This document shows positions 36,731-47,219 of a stretch of 64,000 nucleotides of DNA, piece after piece. The translations under genes and the position numbers were made by a program. Position 1 is the stretch's first letter. Each line of letters starts with the position of its first letter. Origin of the DNA: Halomonas beimenensis (lineage in GTDB: Bacteria; Pseudomonadota; Gammaproteobacteria; Pseudomonadales; Halomonadaceae); the NCBI RefSeq assembly GCF_002549795.1, contig NZ_CP021435.1, forward strand, positions 3,596,001-3,660,000. The letters run 5' to 3'. Under the pieces are notes generated by a model, which was not told where the DNA came from, did no database searches, and was given only the letters and a program-made list of their open reading frames with translations.

Positions 36731-37117
36731 TTAAACGCGGCGTTTCTTCGGCGGACGGCAGCCATTGTGGGGAATGGGCGTCGCGTCGGTGATGCTCTGC
36801 ACGCGGAAGCCGGCGGCATTCAGTGCACGCACGGCGGATTCACGGCCCGGACCGGGGCCTTTGACCAGCACGTCGACGTTTTTCACACCATACTCGGCTG
36901 CAGCGGTCGCTGCACGTTCGCTTGCCACTTGAGCAGCGAACGGGGTGCTCTTGCGAGAACCACGAAAACCCGAACCACCGGCAGTCGCCCAGGAGAGCGC
37001 GTTGCCCTGGCGGTCTGTGATCGTAATGATCGTGTTGTTAAAAGAGGCGTGGATATGCGCGACGGCATCCACTACCTGCTTTTTAACCTTCTTACGGTTG
37101 CTACGCGGGTTAGCCAT
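36731..37117 (-). CDS. rpsK: 30S ribosomal protein S11
   Basis: 128-residue S11 of the 30S platform, next to the Shine-Dalgarno/anti-Shine-Dalgarno helix. [31 protein letters not shown] and the C-terminal [15 protein letters not shown] are typical. The length matches E. coli (129). It lies between rpsM and rpsD in the alpha operon. Confidence 0.98.
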   Translation of the reverse strand: MANPRSNRKKVKKQVVDAVAHIHASFNNTIITITDRQGNALSWATAGGSGFRGSRKSTPFAAQVASERAATAAAEYGVKNVDVLVKGPGPGRESAVRALNAAGFRVQSITDATPIPHNGCRPPKKRRV

Positions 37118-37155
37118 GTTGATGTCAATTCCTGTCGTTACGCAGAACGTGCGTG

Positions 37156-37512
37156 TTATTTGCGAATCGGCTTACGCGGGCCCTTGCGGGTACGCGCGTT
37201 GGTCTTGGTCCGCTGACCGTTCAGCGGCAGACCACGACGATGACGCAGACCACGATAGCAACCCAGGTCCATGAGACGCTTGATGTTCAGCGTCACATCA
37301 CGACGAAGATCGCCTTCAACGGTGTACTTGCCGACTTCGGAACGCAGGGTGTCCACTTCCTCAGAGGACAGGTCCTGGATCTTGGTGGTCGGCGCAATGC
37401 CGGCCGCGACACAGATATCCTGAGCGCGAGTACGGCCAATCCCGAAGATATAGGTCAGCGAGATCGCCGCATGCTTGTTGTCCGGGATATTGACGCCTGC
37501 AATACGGGCCAT
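37156..37512 (-). CDS. rpsM: 30S ribosomal protein S13
   Basis: 118-residue S13 of the 30S head, which contacts the P-site tRNA and L5. The start [15 protein letters not shown] (ATG at 37512) matches E. coli exactly; an upstream open stretch in frame is the leader and is excluded. The C-terminus [11 protein letters not shown] is conserved. It is the first gene of the alpha operon; a candidate promoter lies 58-86 nt upstream, in the 123-nt rpmJ-rpsM gap where S4-dependent control acts in E. coli. Confidence 0.98.
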   Translation of the reverse strand: MARIAGVNIPDNKHAAISLTYIFGIGRTRAQDICVAAGIAPTTKIQDLSSEEVDTLRSEVGKYTVEGDLRRDVTLNIKRLMDLGCYRGLRHRRGLPLNGQRTKTNARTRKGPRKPIRK

Positions 37513-37569
37513 CAGCTTACTCCGAAATTTGAGCGGCTTGCTCGATTGGTCATCTACAAAAGGCGCAAC

Positions 37570-37598
37570 AGCATACCCCTTTCCCCACGAGAGGGCAA
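37570..37598 (-). promoter_or_regulatory. Candidate internal promoter of the alpha operon (rpsM)
   Basis: On the minus strand TTGCCC (37593-37598), a 17-bp spacer and TATGCT (37570-37575), each 4 of 6 to consensus, lie in the rpmJ-rpsM gap. The spacing is ideal and the location matches the separate alpha-operon start known in other bacteria. Confidence 0.5.
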
Positions 37599-37635
37599 GG
37601 GGCATGCCGGCACCCGGTTCATGACAGCGTCAGGA

Positions 37636-37749
37636 TCAGCCCTGGCGCTGCTTGTGCCGCGGCTCGCTACAGATGACGCGCACGGCGCCATTGCGACGAA
37701 TGATCTTGCAGTTACGGCACATTTTCTTCACGGAAGCTCGAACTTTCAT
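37636..37749 (-). CDS. rpmJ: 50S ribosomal protein L36 (zinc-ribbon form)
   Basis: 37-residue L36. The zinc-binding set C11, C14, C27, H32 is complete ([12 protein letters not shown]...[11 protein letters not shown]), so this is the zinc-containing C-plus form. Organisms with this form often carry a zinc-independent paralogue induced under zinc limitation; none is in this window. It follows secY after 29 nt. Confidence 0.97.
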   Translation of the reverse strand: MKVRASVKKMCRNCKIIRRNGAVRVICSEPRHKQRQG

Positions 37750-37778
37750 CGTTCTCTCCAATTCGGCCTGCGGCGCCT

Positions 37779-39110
37779 TCAGCGCATGATGCCGCCGCTG
37801 CCGTAGCCTTTCAGGTTGGACTTCTTCATCACCGACTCGTACTGGTGCGACATGAGGTGCGACTGCACCTGAGCCATGAAGTCCATGATGACCACCACGA
37901 CGATCAGCAGGGAGGTACCGCCGAAGAAGAACGGCACGTTCCAGGCCACGATCAGGAACTGGGGCATCAGGGAAACGGCAGTGATGTAGAGGGCACCGAA
38001 CAGGGTCAGACGGGTCATGACCTTGTCGACATAGCGAGCGGTCTGCTCGCCGGGGCGGATGCCCGGCAGGAAGGCCCCCGACTTCTTGAGGTTGTCGGCG
38101 ACATCCTTGGGATTGAAGACCAGCGCTGTGTAAAAGAAGCAGAAGAATACCACCGCTGCCGCGAAAAGCAAGATGTACAGCGGCTGCCCCGGCCCCAGGG
38201 CCTGAGACGCTCGCTGCAGCCACTCCATGCCATCCCCGGCGCCGACCCACTGACCCAGCGAGGCCGGGAACAGCAGGATGCTCGAGGCGAAGATCGCCGG
38301 AATCACGCCCGCCATGTTGACCTTGAGCGGCAGGTAGCTGCTCTGCCCGGCGTACATCTTGTTGCCGACCTGGCGACGCGGATAGTTCACCGTGATGCGG
38401 CGCTGGCCGCGCTCGATGAACACCACGAAGGCCACGGTGGCGATGCCCAGGACGGACAACGCCAGCAGCGGCAGCACGTTCCAGGCGCCCTCGTTGCGGG
38501 CCAGCTCGAAGGCCTGGCCCACGGCGCCCGGCAGACCGGCGACGATGCCCGAGAAGATCAGCAGCGAGATGCCGTTGCCGATGCCCTTCTCGGTGATCTG
38601 TTCGCCCAGCCACATCAGGAACACCGCCCCGCACACGAAGGTGACGATGGCGGTGAAATAAAAGCTGAAGTCGGCCGTGTAGGCGATGCCTTGACTCGCC
38701 AGGCCCACGGACATGCCGGTGGCCTGGACGAGGGCCAGGAGCACGGTGCCGTAGCGCGTGTACTGGCTGATCTTGCGACGGCCGGCCTCACCTTCCTTCT
38801 TCAGCTGCTCGAGCTGCGGCGAGACGGCGGTCAGCAGCTGCATGATGATCGACGCCGAGATGTAGGGCATGATGCCCAGGGCGAGGATGCTCATGCGCTC
38901 CAGGGCACCGCCCGAGAACATGTTGAACATGCCCAGGATGGTGCCCTGCTGCTCCCTGAACAAGGCAGCAAGCTGGTCAGGATTGATACCGGGGACGGGG
39001 ATGTGGGCACCGATACGGTAGACCACGATGGCGAGGAGCACGAAGCGCAGACGCGCCCAGAGTTCACCCAGACCGCTGCCCATCGCCGGCATGTTTCCTG
39101 ACTTGGCCAT
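37779..39110 (-). CDS. secY: SecY, protein translocase channel
   Basis: 443-residue ten-helix inner-membrane channel of the Sec translocon (SecYEG). The N-terminal plug and lateral-gate regions ([39 protein letters not shown]) and the cytosolic SecA/ribosome-binding loops ([14 protein letters not shown]) are conserved. It starts directly after the rplO stop (TAA-ATG with no spacer), so translation is coupled. The length equals E. coli's 443. Confidence 0.98.
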   Translation of the reverse strand: MAKSGNMPAMGSGLGELWARLRFVLLAIVVYRIGAHIPVPGINPDQLAALFREQQGTILGMFNMFSGGALERMSILALGIMPYISASIIMQLLTAVSPQLEQLKKEGEAGRRKISQYTRYGTVLLALVQATGMSVGLASQGIAYTADFSFYFTAIVTFVCGAVFLMWLGEQITEKGIGNGISLLIFSGIVAGLPGAVGQAFELARNEGAWNVLPLLALSVLGIATVAFVVFIERGQRRITVNYPRRQVGNKMYAGQSSYLPLKVNMAGVIPAIFASSILLFPASLGQWVGAGDGMEWLQRASQALGPGQPLYILLFAAAVVFFCFFYTALVFNPKDVADNLKKSGAFLPGIRPGEQTARYVDKVMTRLTLFGALYITAVSLMPQFLIVAWNVPFFFGGTSLLIVVVVIMDFMAQVQSHLMSHQYESVMKKSNLKGYGSGGIMR

Positions 39111-39545
39111 TTAGTCCTCTACCTTGCCGCCGGCGGCTTCGATCGCGGCACGGGCACCCTTGGTGACCTTGAGACCGCGGACGGTGACCGCCTTGTTCAG
39201 ATCGCCGGAAAGGATCACCTTGGCATGCTGCGTGGCGTCCTTGAGCACGTTGGCCTGCTTGAGGGTGTCCAGGGTGACCTCGTCGCCCTCGACCCGGCCC
39301 AGCTCGGCCAGGCGGACTTCCTCGGAGACCAGCGACTTCGCGGAGGTGAAGCCGAACTTCGGCAGACGACGCTGCAGGGGCATCTGACCGCCCTCGAAGC
39401 CGGGCTTCACGCTGCCGCCGCTGCGCGACTTGAGACCCTTGTGGCCACGGCCGCCGGTCTTGCCCAGACCGGAGCCGATGCCACGGCCGACGCGCTTCTC
39501 GGCGTGCTTGGAGCCCGGTGCCGGGCTCAGGCTATTGAGTTTCAT
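39111..39545 (-). CDS. rplO: 50S ribosomal protein L15
   Basis: 144-residue L15, an early-assembly 23S rRNA-binding protein. [24 protein letters not shown] and [13 protein letters not shown], a long basic extension, are diagnostic. It follows rpmD by 3 nt and abuts secY. Confidence 0.98.
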   Translation of the reverse strand: MKLNSLSPAPGSKHAEKRVGRGIGSGLGKTGGRGHKGLKSRSGGSVKPGFEGGQMPLQRRLPKFGFTSAKSLVSEEVRLAELGRVEGDEVTLDTLKQANVLKDATQHAKVILSGDLNKAVTVRGLKVTKGARAAIEAAGGKVED

Positions 39546-39548
39546 GGA

Positions 39549-39731
39549 TTACTCTCCCTCAACACGCACAAGGTAGTTGACCTTGTGGATCATGCCGCGA
39601 ACGGCAGGGGTGTCTTCCAGTTCGACCGTGTGACCGATGCGGCGCAGGCCGAGGCCCTTCATGGTGGCCTTGTGCTTGGCCAGCACGCCGATGGTGCTGC
39701 GGGTCTGGGTAACCTTGATCGTTGCTGCCAT
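39549..39731 (-). CDS. rpmD: 50S ribosomal protein L30
   Basis: 60-residue L30. The sequence [20 protein letters not shown], then [12 protein letters not shown], matches E. coli L30 (59 residues). The ATG at 39731 is used; upstream in-frame sequence belongs to rpsE. Spacing is 5 nt after rpsE and 3 nt before rplO. Confidence 0.97.
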   Translation of the reverse strand: MAATIKVTQTRSTIGVLAKHKATMKGLGLRRIGHTVELEDTPAVRGMIHKVNYLVRVEGE

Positions 39732-39736
39732 GGTAC

Positions 39737-40237
39737 TCACCCCGTGATCGCTTCGACAGGCAGGCCACGCTTGGCGGCCACGTCTTCCGGCGACTGCAGG
39801 GAGGCCAGACCGTTGACGGTCGCCCGCACCACGTTCACCGGGTTGGTGGAGCCGTAGCACTTGGCCAGGACGTCATGGACGCCGGCCAGCTCCAGCACGG
39901 AGCGCATGGCACCGCCGGCGATGATGCCGGTACCCTCGGAGGCCGGCTGCATGTACACCTTGGAGGCGCCGTGACGGGCCTTGACCGGGTACTGCAGGGT
40001 GCCGCCCTTGAGGTTGACCTTGACCATGTTGCGACGCGCCTGGTCCATGGCCTTCTGGATCGCCACCGGGACCTCGCGGGCCTTGCCGCGGCCGAAGCCG
40101 ACACGACCGTTACCGTCGCCCACGACGGTCAGGGCGGTGAAACCGAAGATCCGGCCACCCTTGACCACCTTGGCGACACGGTTGACCTGCACGAGCTTTT
40201 CCTGCAGATCGCCGCTTTGCTGTTCGTTCTTCGCCAT
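39737..40237 (-). CDS. rpsE: 30S ribosomal protein S5
   Basis: 166-residue S5, important for decoding accuracy and mRNA helicase action at the entry tunnel. [22 protein letters not shown] and the [18 protein letters not shown] motif are conserved; the VKGGRIF loop, where spectinomycin-resistance changes occur, looks wild type. It follows rplR by 11 nt. Confidence 0.98.
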   Translation of the reverse strand: MAKNEQQSGDLQEKLVQVNRVAKVVKGGRIFGFTALTVVGDGNGRVGFGRGKAREVPVAIQKAMDQARRNMVKVNLKGGTLQYPVKARHGASKVYMQPASEGTGIIAGGAMRSVLELAGVHDVLAKCYGSTNPVNVVRATVNGLASLQSPEDVAAKRGLPVEAITG

Positions 40238-40248
40238 CGTAAAACCCT

Positions 40249-40599
40249 TTAGAATTCCAGGCCGCCTTCACGAGCGGCGTCGGCCAGGGCCTTGACGCGA
40301 CCGTGGTACTTGAAACCGGCACGATCGAAGGCCACCTGGGTGATGCCAGCCTGCTTGGCGCGCTCGGCAATCAGTGCGCCCACCTTGGAGGCGGCGTCGA
40401 CGTTGCCGGTCGCACCCTCGCGCAGGGCCTTGTCCAGCGTGGAGGCGCTGGCCAGGACCTTGCCACCATCCGGCGAGATGATCTGCGCATAGATGTGGCG
40501 CGGGGTACGGTTGACGCACAGGCGATACACGCCCAGCTCGCGGATCTTGGCGCGAGCGCGGCGGGCACGACGGAGACGAGATTCTTTCTTCGCGTTCAT
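40249..40599 (-). CDS. rplR: 50S ribosomal protein L18
   Basis: 116-residue L18, which with L5 anchors 5S rRNA in the central protuberance. [17 protein letters not shown] at the N-terminus and [24 protein letters not shown] at the C-terminus are diagnostic. It starts 9 nt after rplF. Confidence 0.98.
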   Translation of the reverse strand: MNAKKESRLRRARRARAKIRELGVYRLCVNRTPRHIYAQIISPDGGKVLASASTLDKALREGATGNVDAASKVGALIAERAKQAGITQVAFDRAGFKYHGRVKALADAAREGGLEF

Positions 40600-40608
40600 A
40601 ACCCTGCC

Positions 40609-41139
40609 TTACTTCTTCTTGGCTTCTTTGCGGCGGACCTGCTCGTCGCCGTACCGGATACCCTTGCCCTTGTAGGGCTCGGGCGGACGGAAGGCGCGGA
40701 TTTCCGCGGCAACCTGGCCGAGCTTCTGCTTGTCCGCGCTCTTGAGCACGATGGTGGTGTTCTTCGGCGTTTCCGCCGTGACACCTTCAGGCAGTTCGTA
40801 GTCGACCGGGTGGGAGAAGCCCAGTGTCAGGTTCAGCGTCTGGCCCTTGGCCTGGGCACGATAACCGACGCCATTGATTTCGAGCGACTTGGTGAAGCCC
40901 TCGGAGACACCGGTGACCAGGTTCTGGACCAGGGCACGGGTGGTGCCGACCATGGCCCAGCTCTTGGCGCTCTCGCTCGGCTGGAAGGTCACCTGACCCT
41001 CCTCCTGGGCGATCACCACGTCGGGATGCACGGTCATGGACAGCGTGCCCTGGCCGCCCTTGACGGACAGCTGGTCGCCGTCGAGCTTGAGCTCGACGCC
41101 GGCGGGCAGTTTTACCGGATATTTGGCTACGCGGGACAT
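40609..41139 (-). CDS. rplF: 50S ribosomal protein L6
   Basis: 176-residue L6, near the factor-binding region of the large subunit. [35 protein letters not shown] and the C-terminal [19 protein letters not shown] tail are conserved. Spacing to rpsH is 9 nt. Confidence 0.98.
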   Translation of the reverse strand: MSRVAKYPVKLPAGVELKLDGDQLSVKGGQGTLSMTVHPDVVIAQEEGQVTFQPSESAKSWAMVGTTRALVQNLVTGVSEGFTKSLEINGVGYRAQAKGQTLNLTLGFSHPVDYELPEGVTAETPKNTTIVLKSADKQKLGQVAAEIRAFRPPEPYKGKGIRYGDEQVRRKEAKKK

Positions 41140-41148
41140 TCCAAACTC

Positions 41149-41541
41149 CTAGAATACGGTGCAGATGACTTCACCACCGACACCGGCCTGGCGGGCCGCA
41201 CGGTCGGTCATCACACCCTGGGAGGTGGTGACGATCGCGATACCCAGGCCTTCGGCAACCTTGGGCAGGGAATCCTTGCCCTTGTAGCTGCGCAGGGAAG
41301 GCTTGGAGACCCGCTGCAGATGCTCGATGACCGGCTTGCCCTCGAAGTACTTGAGGGTCACGGTCAGTTCGGGCTTGGCCGTTTCGCTGACCGCGAAGTC
41401 GGTGACATAGCCCTCTTCCTTCAGCACGCGGGCCACCTCGACCTTGAGCTTGGAGGACGGCATGGAAACCGTCTCCTTGGTGGCCATCTGCGCATTGCGG
41501 ATACGGGTGAACATATCCGCCAGAGTGTCTTGCATGCTCAT
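41149..41541 (-). CDS. rpsH: 30S ribosomal protein S8
   Basis: 130-residue S8, a central-domain assembly protein and, in E. coli, the repressor of the spc operon. [16 protein letters not shown] and the C-terminal [17 protein letters not shown], followed by GGEVICTVF, are diagnostic. It lies 32 nt after rpsN. Confidence 0.98.
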   Translation of the reverse strand: MSMQDTLADMFTRIRNAQMATKETVSMPSSKLKVEVARVLKEEGYVTDFAVSETAKPELTVTLKYFEGKPVIEHLQRVSKPSLRSYKGKDSLPKVAEGLGIAIVTTSQGVMTDRAARQAGVGGEVICTVF

Positions 41542-41573
41542 TTACGTTGCGCTCCTGATGATTCTACGTGGCG

Positions 41574-41879
41574 TTACCAGCTGGACTTCTTGAGCCCGGG
41601 CACGTCGCCACGCATGGCGGCTTCACGCAGCTTGTTGCGGCCGAGGCCGAACTTGTTGTAGTAGCCGTGCGGACGGCCGGTGACGCGGCAGCGGTTGCGC
41701 TGGCGCACCGGGCTGGAGTCACGCGGCAGCTGCTGCAGCTTGAGCTGCGCATCGAAGCGCTCTTCGTCGGAAGCGTTCACGTCCTGGATGATCGCCTTGA
41801 GCGCCGCGCGCTTGGCGGCGTACTTGTCCACCAGCTTCGCGCGCTTCGCTTCACGCTCTACCATGCTTTTCTTTGCCAT
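41574..41879 (-). CDS. rpsN: 30S ribosomal protein S14 (zinc-free form)
   Basis: 101-residue S14 of the long, C-minus type, without the CxxC pairs of zinc-binding S14. [21 protein letters not shown] and the C-terminal [20 protein letters not shown] are diagnostic. It lies 10 nt after rplE. Confidence 0.98.
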   Translation of the reverse strand: MAKKSMVEREAKRAKLVDKYAAKRAALKAIIQDVNASDEERFDAQLKLQQLPRDSSPVRQRNRCRVTGRPHGYYNKFGLGRNKLREAAMRGDVPGLKKSSW

Positions 41880-41889
41880 GATCCCACCC

Positions 41890-42429
41890 TTATTTCTTGA
41901 ACGGGAAGTTCAGCGCGCTCAGCAGCGCACGACCTTCTTCATCGGTGTTGGCGGTGGTGGTGATGGTGACATCCAGACCACGGATCCGGTCGATCTTATC
42001 ATACTCGATCTCCGGGAAGATGATCTGCTCACGCACCCCCATGGAGTAGTTGCCACGACCGTCGAAGGACTTCGGGTTGAGACCACGGAAGTCACGAACG
42101 CGGGGGATCGCGATATTCACCAGGCGATCGAGGAAGTCCCACATGCGCTCGGAGCGCAGGGTCACCTTGATCCCGATCGGCCAGCCTTCACGCACCTTGA
42201 AGCCCGCGATGGACTTGCGCGCCTTGGTCACCAGCGGCTTCTGACCGGAGAGCTTCTCCAGGTCGCCGATGGCATTCTCGATCAGCTTCTTGTCGCTGGT
42301 CGCATCGCCGATGCCCATGTTCAGGGTCACCTTGGTGATCCGGGGCACCTGCATCACGTTGGCGTAGCTGAACTGCTCTTTGAGCTGAGCCACCACCTCG
42401 TTTTGATAACGTTCTTTCAAGTTCGCCAT
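41890..42429 (-). CDS. rplE: 50S ribosomal protein L5
   Basis: 179-residue L5, which binds 5S rRNA and contacts P-site tRNA through its flexible loop. [21 protein letters not shown] and [20 protein letters not shown] are conserved; the length equals E. coli's 179. In E. coli the S8 target of spc-operon repression lies at the rplX-rplE junction, here 18 nt. Confidence 0.98.
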   Translation of the reverse strand: MANLKERYQNEVVAQLKEQFSYANVMQVPRITKVTLNMGIGDATSDKKLIENAIGDLEKLSGQKPLVTKARKSIAGFKVREGWPIGIKVTLRSERMWDFLDRLVNIAIPRVRDFRGLNPKSFDGRGNYSMGVREQIIFPEIEYDKIDRIRGLDVTITTTANTDEEGRALLSALNFPFKK

Positions 42430-42447
42430 TTTGCTACCCGACTCGCG

Positions 42448-42765
42448 TTAGGCGTCGATCTGCGCTTGCGTCGACTTGTAGATACGTACCTTGGTACCGT
42501 CTTCCTGAACCTGGAAGCCGACGCGATCCGCCTTACCGGTCTCCTGGTTGAAGATGGCCACGTTGGACGCGTGAATCGGAGCCTCGCGCTCGACGATACC
42601 GCCCTGCTGTCCCGCCATGGGGTTGGGCTTGGTGTGACGCTTGATCATGTTCACACCGGACACGATGTAGCGGTCGTCCTTGAGGACGCGCTTCACGGTG
42701 CCACGCTTGCCCTTGTCCTTGCCGGCGATGACGACGACTTCGTCGTCACGTTTGATCTTTTGCAT
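42448..42765 (-). CDS. rplX: 50S ribosomal protein L24
   Basis: 105-residue L24, an assembly-initiating KOW-domain protein. [21 protein letters not shown] is the KOW motif, and [20 protein letters not shown] follows as in E. coli (104 residues). It lies 14 nt after rplN. Confidence 0.98.
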   Translation of the reverse strand: MQKIKRDDEVVVIAGKDKGKRGTVKRVLKDDRYIVSGVNMIKRHTKPNPMAGQQGGIVEREAPIHASNVAIFNQETGKADRVGFQVQEDGTKVRIYKSTQAQIDA

Positions 42766-42779
42766 ATCCGCCTCGCTCC

Positions 42780-43151
42780 TTACAGCACTTCAGGCGCCAA
42801 GGAAATGATCTTCATGAACTTCTCCGTCCGAAGCTCACGGGTCACCGGACCGAAGATCCGGGTACCGATCGGCTGCTCGTTGGTGTTGTTCAACAGAACC
42901 GCCGCATTCCCATCGAAGCGGATCAGCGAGCCGTCGTTGCGACGGACACCGCTGCGGGTGCGAACCACCACCGCCTTGAGGACCTGGCCCTTCTTGACCT
43001 TGCCACGCGGGATGGCTTCCTTCACCGTGACCTTGATGATGTCGCCGACGCGGGCGTAACGGCGGTGAGAACCGCCCAGCACCTTGATGCACTGCACCCG
43101 GCGCGCCCCGCTGTTGTCGGCGACATCCAGCATTGTCTGAGTCTGAATCAT
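42780..43151 (-). CDS. rplN: 50S ribosomal protein L14
   Basis: 123-residue L14 at the subunit interface; it binds the silencing factor RsfS in other bacteria. [20 protein letters not shown] and the C-terminal [20 protein letters not shown] are nearly identical to E. coli. It is the first gene of the classical spc operon; the 52-nt gap to rpsQ contains no promoter clear enough to call. Confidence 0.98.
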   Translation of the reverse strand: MIQTQTMLDVADNSGARRVQCIKVLGGSHRRYARVGDIIKVTVKEAIPRGKVKKGQVLKAVVVRTRSGVRRNDGSLIRFDGNAAVLLNNTNEQPIGTRIFGPVTRELRTEKFMKIISLAPEVL

Positions 43152-43203
43152 CGGTTTTCTCCAAACCTAAACTGACTGCACTGGTTCGACTGGCGTTTGC
43201 CGA

Positions 43204-43464
43204 TCAACCCTTGGCCTGTTCGACGACTTCGACCAGGGTCCAGGCCTTCTTCTTGGACAGCGGACGGGACTCCTGGATGGATACCGTATCGCCGGCCTTG
43301 GCCTGGTTCGCCTCGTCATGGGCGTGCAGCTTGGTGGAGCGCTTGACGTACTTGCCGTAGATCGGGTGGCGCTCACGACGCTCGATCATCACGACGATGG
43401 ACTTGTCCATCTTGTCGCTCACCACCTTGCCGGTGAGCGTACGGGCTTTCTTTTCTTCGGCCAT
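43204..43464 (-). CDS. rpsQ: 30S ribosomal protein S17
   Basis: 86-residue S17, a primary 16S rRNA-binding OB-fold protein. [20 protein letters not shown] and [19 protein letters not shown] are diagnostic. The ATG at 43464 is preferred because AAGGCAGG lies at normal spacing; an in-frame GTG nine bases upstream would add three residues and overlap rpmC. It is the last gene of the S10 operon. Confidence 0.97.
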   Translation of the reverse strand: MAEEKKARTLTGKVVSDKMDKSIVVMIERRERHPIYGKYVKRSTKLHAHDEANQAKAGDTVSIQESRPLSKKKAWTLVEVVEQAKG

Positions 43465-43465
43465 C

Positions 43466-43657
43466 TCAGACACCTGCCTTCTCGTTGAGCACAGTCTTCA
43501 CGCGGGCGATATCCCGACGAACCTGCTTGAGCAGATGAGTCTGGCTGAGCTGGCCGGTGGCCTTCTGCATGCGCAGGTTGAACTGCTCGCGGAGGAGTTC
43601 GATGAGCTGCTCCTGGAGCTGCTCGGCTGACTTTTCACGAATTTCCTGGGCTTTCAT
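43466..43657 (-). CDS. rpmC: 50S ribosomal protein L29
   Basis: 63-residue L29, a two-helix protein near the exit tunnel and part of the docking site for trigger factor and [21 protein letters not shown] and the C-terminal [20 protein letters not shown] match E. coli (63). The ATG at 43657 overlaps the rplP stop by one base (TGATG). A GTG directly before it is a less likely start. Confidence 0.97.
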   Translation of the reverse strand: MKAQEIREKSAEQLQEQLIELLREQFNLRMQKATGQLSQTHLLKQVRRDIARVKTVLNEKAGV

Positions 43658-44070
43658 CACATCACCGTCCGTTTCACAAAGGTGGTGGAGACCGGGAACT
43701 TCTGGGCAGCCAGGGCGAACGCCTCGCGGGCCAGCTCCTCGGAAACGCCTTCGATCTCGTACAGGACACGGCCGGGCTGGATCTGCGCGACCCAGTACTC
43801 GACGGAGCCCTTACCCTTACCCATCCGGACTTCCAGCGGCTTCTTGGAAATCGGCTTGTCGGGGAAGACACGGATCCAGATCTTGCCGCCCCGCTTGACG
43901 TGACGGGTGATGGCACGACGACCGGCTTCGATCTGGCGAGCGGTGACGCGGCCGCGACCGGTGGCCTTCAGGCCGTACTCGCCGAAGCTCACCTTGCTTC
44001 CGCGATGCGCCAGGCCACGATTGCGGCCCTTCTGCACCTTGCGGAACTTCATACGCTTGGGTTGTAACAT
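43657..44070 (-). CDS. rplP: 50S ribosomal protein L16
   Basis: 137-residue L16, which contacts A-site tRNA and helps complete the peptidyl-transferase centre. [21 protein letters not shown] and [21 protein letters not shown] are diagnostic; [19 protein letters not shown] is conserved. The stop overlaps the rpmC start. Confidence 0.98.
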   Translation of the reverse strand: MLQPKRMKFRKVQKGRNRGLAHRGSKVSFGEYGLKATGRGRVTARQIEAGRRAITRHVKRGGKIWIRVFPDKPISKKPLEVRMGKGKGSVEYWVAQIQPGRVLYEIEGVSEELAREAFALAAQKFPVSTTFVKRTVM

Positions 44071-44085
44071 CGACTCGCTCTCCCC

Positions 44086-44784
44086 TTACCTGGAACCTTT
44101 CTTCTTGGAGGGCGCACCCTGCGGCTGCTTGGCCTTGGCACGGACCTCCTCGATGCCCCCGAGGATTTCACCCTTGAAGACCCAGACCTTGACACCGATG
44201 ATGCCGTAGGTGGTCTTGGCCTCGTAGGTGGCGTAGTCGATGTCCGCACGCAGGGTGTGCAGCGGAACGCGACCCTCGCGGTACCACTCGGTGCGCGCGA
44301 TCTCGGCGCCGCCGAGACGGCCGGAGAGCTGCACCTTGATACCGCCGGCGCCCAGGCGCATGGCGTTCTGGACGGCGCGCTTCATGGCGCGACGGAACAT
44401 GACGCGACGCTCGAGCTGGCCGGCGATGTTCTGCGCGACGAGCTGGGCGTCCAGCTCCGGCTTGCGGACTTCCTCGATGTTGACGTGCACCGGCACGCCC
44501 ATCATCTGAGTGACGTCACGACGCAGCTTGTCGACGTCCTCGCCCTTCTTGCCGATCACGATGCCCGGACGGGCGGTGTGAATGGTGATGCGGGCGTTGT
44601 TGGCCGGACGCTCGATGGTGATCTTGCTCACGGAGGCGTTCTTCAGACGCTCTTCCAGGAAGCGACGCACTTCGAGGTCGTTGTTCAGCTTGTCGGCATA
44701 GGCGCCACGCTCGGCGTACCAGACCGAGCCATGGTCCTTGACGATGCCCAGGCGAATGCCTGTCGGATTGACTTTCTGACCCAT
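44086..44784 (-). CDS. rpsC: 30S ribosomal protein S3
   Basis: 232-residue S3 of the mRNA entry site; with S4 and S5 it forms the ribosomal helicase. [20 protein letters not shown] and the KH domain [18 protein letters not shown] are clear. The basic C-terminal tail ([16 protein letters not shown]) matches E. coli in length (233). It lies 11 nt after rplV. Confidence 0.98.
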   Translation of the reverse strand: MGQKVNPTGIRLGIVKDHGSVWYAERGAYADKLNNDLEVRRFLEERLKNASVSKITIERPANNARITIHTARPGIVIGKKGEDVDKLRRDVTQMMGVPVHVNIEEVRKPELDAQLVAQNIAGQLERRVMFRRAMKRAVQNAMRLGAGGIKVQLSGRLGGAEIARTEWYREGRVPLHTLRADIDYATYEAKTTYGIIGVKVWVFKGEILGGIEEVRAKAKQPQGAPSKKKGSR

Positions 44785-44795
44785 CTGGTCGACTC

Positions 44796-45128
44796 CTACT
44801 TCTCGGCTACCTTGACGGTGATGTGGCAGGTGCGCTTCAGAATGCGATCCGCACGGCCCTTGGCGCGCGGACGGATGCGCTTGAGCGTCATGCCCTCATC
44901 GACGCAGATGGTCGAGACACGCAGCTCGTCGATATCCATGCCGTTGTTTTCTTCCGCGTTCGCGATGGCGGACTGCAGCACTTTCTTGACCAGCTTGGCC
45001 GCCTTCTTCGGGGAGAAGGTCAGCAGGTCGAGCGCCTCGGCGACCGGCTTACCGCGCACCTGGTCAGCCACCAAACGGGCCTTCTGGGCGGATAAACGAG
45101 CGCCACGCAGCTTTGCTGTGACTTCCAT
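44796..45128 (-). CDS. rplV: 50S ribosomal protein L22
   Basis: 110-residue L22, whose long beta-hairpin lines the exit tunnel at the macrolide-sensitive constriction. [23 protein letters not shown] and the hairpin [21 protein letters not shown] are conserved with no deletion of the kind that causes macrolide resistance. It lies 18 nt after rpsS. Confidence 0.98.
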   Translation of the reverse strand: MEVTAKLRGARLSAQKARLVADQVRGKPVAEALDLLTFSPKKAAKLVKKVLQSAIANAEENNGMDIDELRVSTICVDEGMTLKRIRPRAKGRADRILKRTCHITVKVAEK

Positions 45129-45146
45129 CTCTAATCCTCTCTCGGC

Positions 45147-45422
45147 TTACCGTTTGGCTTTCTTGTCCGCCGCGTGGCCGCGATAGGTGCGGGTAGCAGC
45201 GAATTCGCCCAGCTTGTGGCCAACCATTTCCTCGGAGACGTGCACCGGGACGTGTTGGCGACCGTTATGGACCGCAATGGTGAGCCCGACCATGTTGGGC
45301 AGGATCATGGAACGACGCGACCAGGTCTTGATCGGTTTGCGGTCGTTCTTCTCCACTGCAGTCTCAACCTTCTTCAGCAGATGAAGGTCGATAAAGGGAC
45401 CTTTCTTCAGTGAACGTGGCAC
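45147..45422 (-). CDS. rpsS: 30S ribosomal protein S19
   Basis: 91-residue S19 of the 30S head, partner of S13. [20 protein letters not shown] and [21 protein letters not shown] are diagnostic; the length matches E. coli (92). It lies 33 nt after rplB. Confidence 0.98.
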   Translation of the reverse strand: MPRSLKKGPFIDLHLLKKVETAVEKNDRKPIKTWSRRSMILPNMVGLTIAVHNGRQHVPVHVSEEMVGHKLGEFAATRTYRGHAADKKAKR

Positions 45423-45455
45423 AGCCGTTACCTCTTGATATCTTGGCGTGGGATC

Positions 45456-46286
45456 TTACTTCCGGGCCTTGCGGCGACGGACGATCAGCTTGTCGGTGCG
45501 CTTGTTCTTGCGGGTCTTGTGGCCCTTGGTGGGCATACCCCACGGAGACACCGGGTGACGACCACCGCTGGTGCGGCCTTCACCACCGCCGTGCGGGTGA
45601 TCCACCGGGTTCATGGCCACGCCGCGAACCGTCGGGCGCACGCCTCTCCAGCGCTTCGCACCGGCCTTGCCAAGCTGACGCAGGCTGTGCTCGGAGTTGC
45701 TCACCTCACCCAGGGTCGCGCGGCACTCGGCCAGCACCTTGCGCATCTCGCCGGAGCGCAGACGCAGGGTGGCGTAGTTGCCTTCACGGGCGACCAGCTG
45801 AGCGCTGGTGCCGGCGCTGCGTGCGAGCTGGGCGCCCTTGCCGGGCTTGAGCTCGATGCAGTGCACGGTGGAACCCAGCGGGATGTTGCGCAGCGGCAGG
45901 GCGTTGCCCTTGCGGATCTGCGCGTTCACGCCGGACTCGAGACGGTCGCCGGCCTTCACACCGCGCGGGGCGATGATGTAGCGGCGCTCGCCGTCCAGGT
46001 ACTTCAGCAGCGCGATGTGGGCGCTGCGGTTCGGGTCATGCTCCAGGCGCTCGACGACGGCGGGAACGCCATCCTTGTTGCGCTTGAAGTCGATGATCCG
46101 ATAGTGATGACGGTGACCACCGCCCACGTGGCGGGTGGTGATGCGACCGTTGTTGTTACGGCCACCGGACTTGGACTGCTTCTCGAGCAGCGGCGCGTAG
46201 GCGCGGCCCTTGTACAGTTCCTCGCCGACGATCTTGACGACGTGGCGACGACCGGCGGATGTGGGTTTAGTCTTGACGATTGCCAT
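45456..46286 (-). CDS. rplB: 50S ribosomal protein L2
   Basis: 276-residue L2 (E. coli 273), needed for subunit joining and peptidyl-transferase activity. The functionally important loop [20 protein letters not shown] contains the conserved His. The N-terminal [18 protein letters not shown] differs from the E. coli start but is common in Halomonas-like bacteria. It lies 17 nt after rplW. Confidence 0.98.
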   Translation of the reverse strand: MAIVKTKPTSAGRRHVVKIVGEELYKGRAYAPLLEKQSKSGGRNNNGRITTRHVGGGHRHHYRIIDFKRNKDGVPAVVERLEHDPNRSAHIALLKYLDGERRYIIAPRGVKAGDRLESGVNAQIRKGNALPLRNIPLGSTVHCIELKPGKGAQLARSAGTSAQLVAREGNYATLRLRSGEMRKVLAECRATLGEVSNSEHSLRQLGKAGAKRWRGVRPTVRGVAMNPVDHPHGGGEGRTSGGRHPVSPWGMPTKGHKTRKNKRTDKLIVRRRKARK

Positions 46287-46303
46287 GATCCGTGCTCCTG
46301 CCC

Positions 46304-46600
46304 TTATTCGGCGCCAGAGAAGTCTTCAAGCGTCTCGCCGGCGGCCAGGGTGACGTACGCCTTGCGATAACCCTTGCGCTGACCGGTCCCATGCGCGGTG
46401 CGCTTGGTCTTGCCCTTCACGTTCAGCACCTGAACGCGGTCGACCTTCTTGCCGAACAGCTCCTGCACGGCGGTCTTGATCTCCGGCTTGGTCGCGTCGC
46501 TTGCCACCTTGAACACGTACTGGTTGCGCTCGGCGGCCATGGCGGCCTTCTCGGTCACGTGCGGGCCCAGCAGCACCTTGAATACACGTTCCTGGTTCAT
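46304..46600 (-). CDS. rplW: 50S ribosomal protein L23
   Basis: 98-residue L23 at the tunnel exit, the main docking site for trigger factor and [22 protein letters not shown] and the loop [21 protein letters not shown] are diagnostic. The ATG overlaps the rplD stop by four bases (ATGA). Confidence 0.98.
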   Translation of the reverse strand: MNQERVFKVLLGPHVTEKAAMAAERNQYVFKVASDATKPEIKTAVQELFGKKVDRVQVLNVKGKTKRTAHGTGQRKGYRKAYVTLAAGETLEDFSGAE

Positions 46601-47205
46601 GCCAGCTTCTCCTCGAATTTGCGCAGGGCGGAGACGGTGGCCAAGACCTTGTCGAAGGCGACGAGGCTCACCGGATCGGCGGCAGCGACGTCCACCACAT
46701 CCACGTTGGGGATGTTGCGGGCGGCGAGGTACAGGTTCTCGTCGACCTCATCGGTGACGATCAGCACCTTCTCCAGACCCAGCTCCTTGAGCTTGGCGAC
46801 CAGCTGCTTGGTCTTGGGGCTGTCCACGCCGAAGGCATCGACGGCCACCAGGCGATCCTGACGCACCAGCTCGGAGAGGATGGAGCGCATGGCCGCACGG
46901 TACATCTTGCGGTTGACCTTCTGGGTGTAGTCCTGCGGACGGGCCGCGAAGGTCACGCCGCCGGCACGCCAGATCGGCGAGCGGATGGTACCGGCGCGGG
47001 CACGACCGGTGCCCTTCTGGCGCCACGGCTTCTTGCCGCCGCCGCGCACGTCGGAACGATTCTTCTGGGCGCGGGTACCCTGACGACCACCGGCCAGATA
47101 GGCGGTGACGACCTGGTGCACGAGCGCTTCGTTGAATTCTTTGCCAAAGGTGGCGTCGGACAGCTCGACGGTACCGGCGCCTGCACCTGCAAGATTCAGA
47201 TTCAT
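46597..47205 (-). CDS. rplD: 50S ribosomal protein L4
   Basis: 202-residue L4, whose extended loop reaches the exit tunnel. In E. coli it represses the S10 operon. The loop [21 protein letters not shown], then [13 protein letters not shown], is intact. The length equals E. coli's 201. The target of L4 control in E. coli is a long leader before rpsJ; here that leader is short (see 48350-48369), so L4-mediated control may use another site or be absent. Confidence 0.98.
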   Translation of the reverse strand: MNLNLAGAGAGTVELSDATFGKEFNEALVHQVVTAYLAGGRQGTRAQKNRSDVRGGGKKPWRQKGTGRARAGTIRSPIWRAGGVTFAARPQDYTQKVNRKMYRAAMRSILSELVRQDRLVAVDAFGVDSPKTKQLVAKLKELGLEKVLIVTDEVDENLYLAARNIPNVDVVDVAAADPVSLVAFDKVLATVSALRKFEEKLA

Positions 47206-47219
47206 CGGTAATTTCCCCT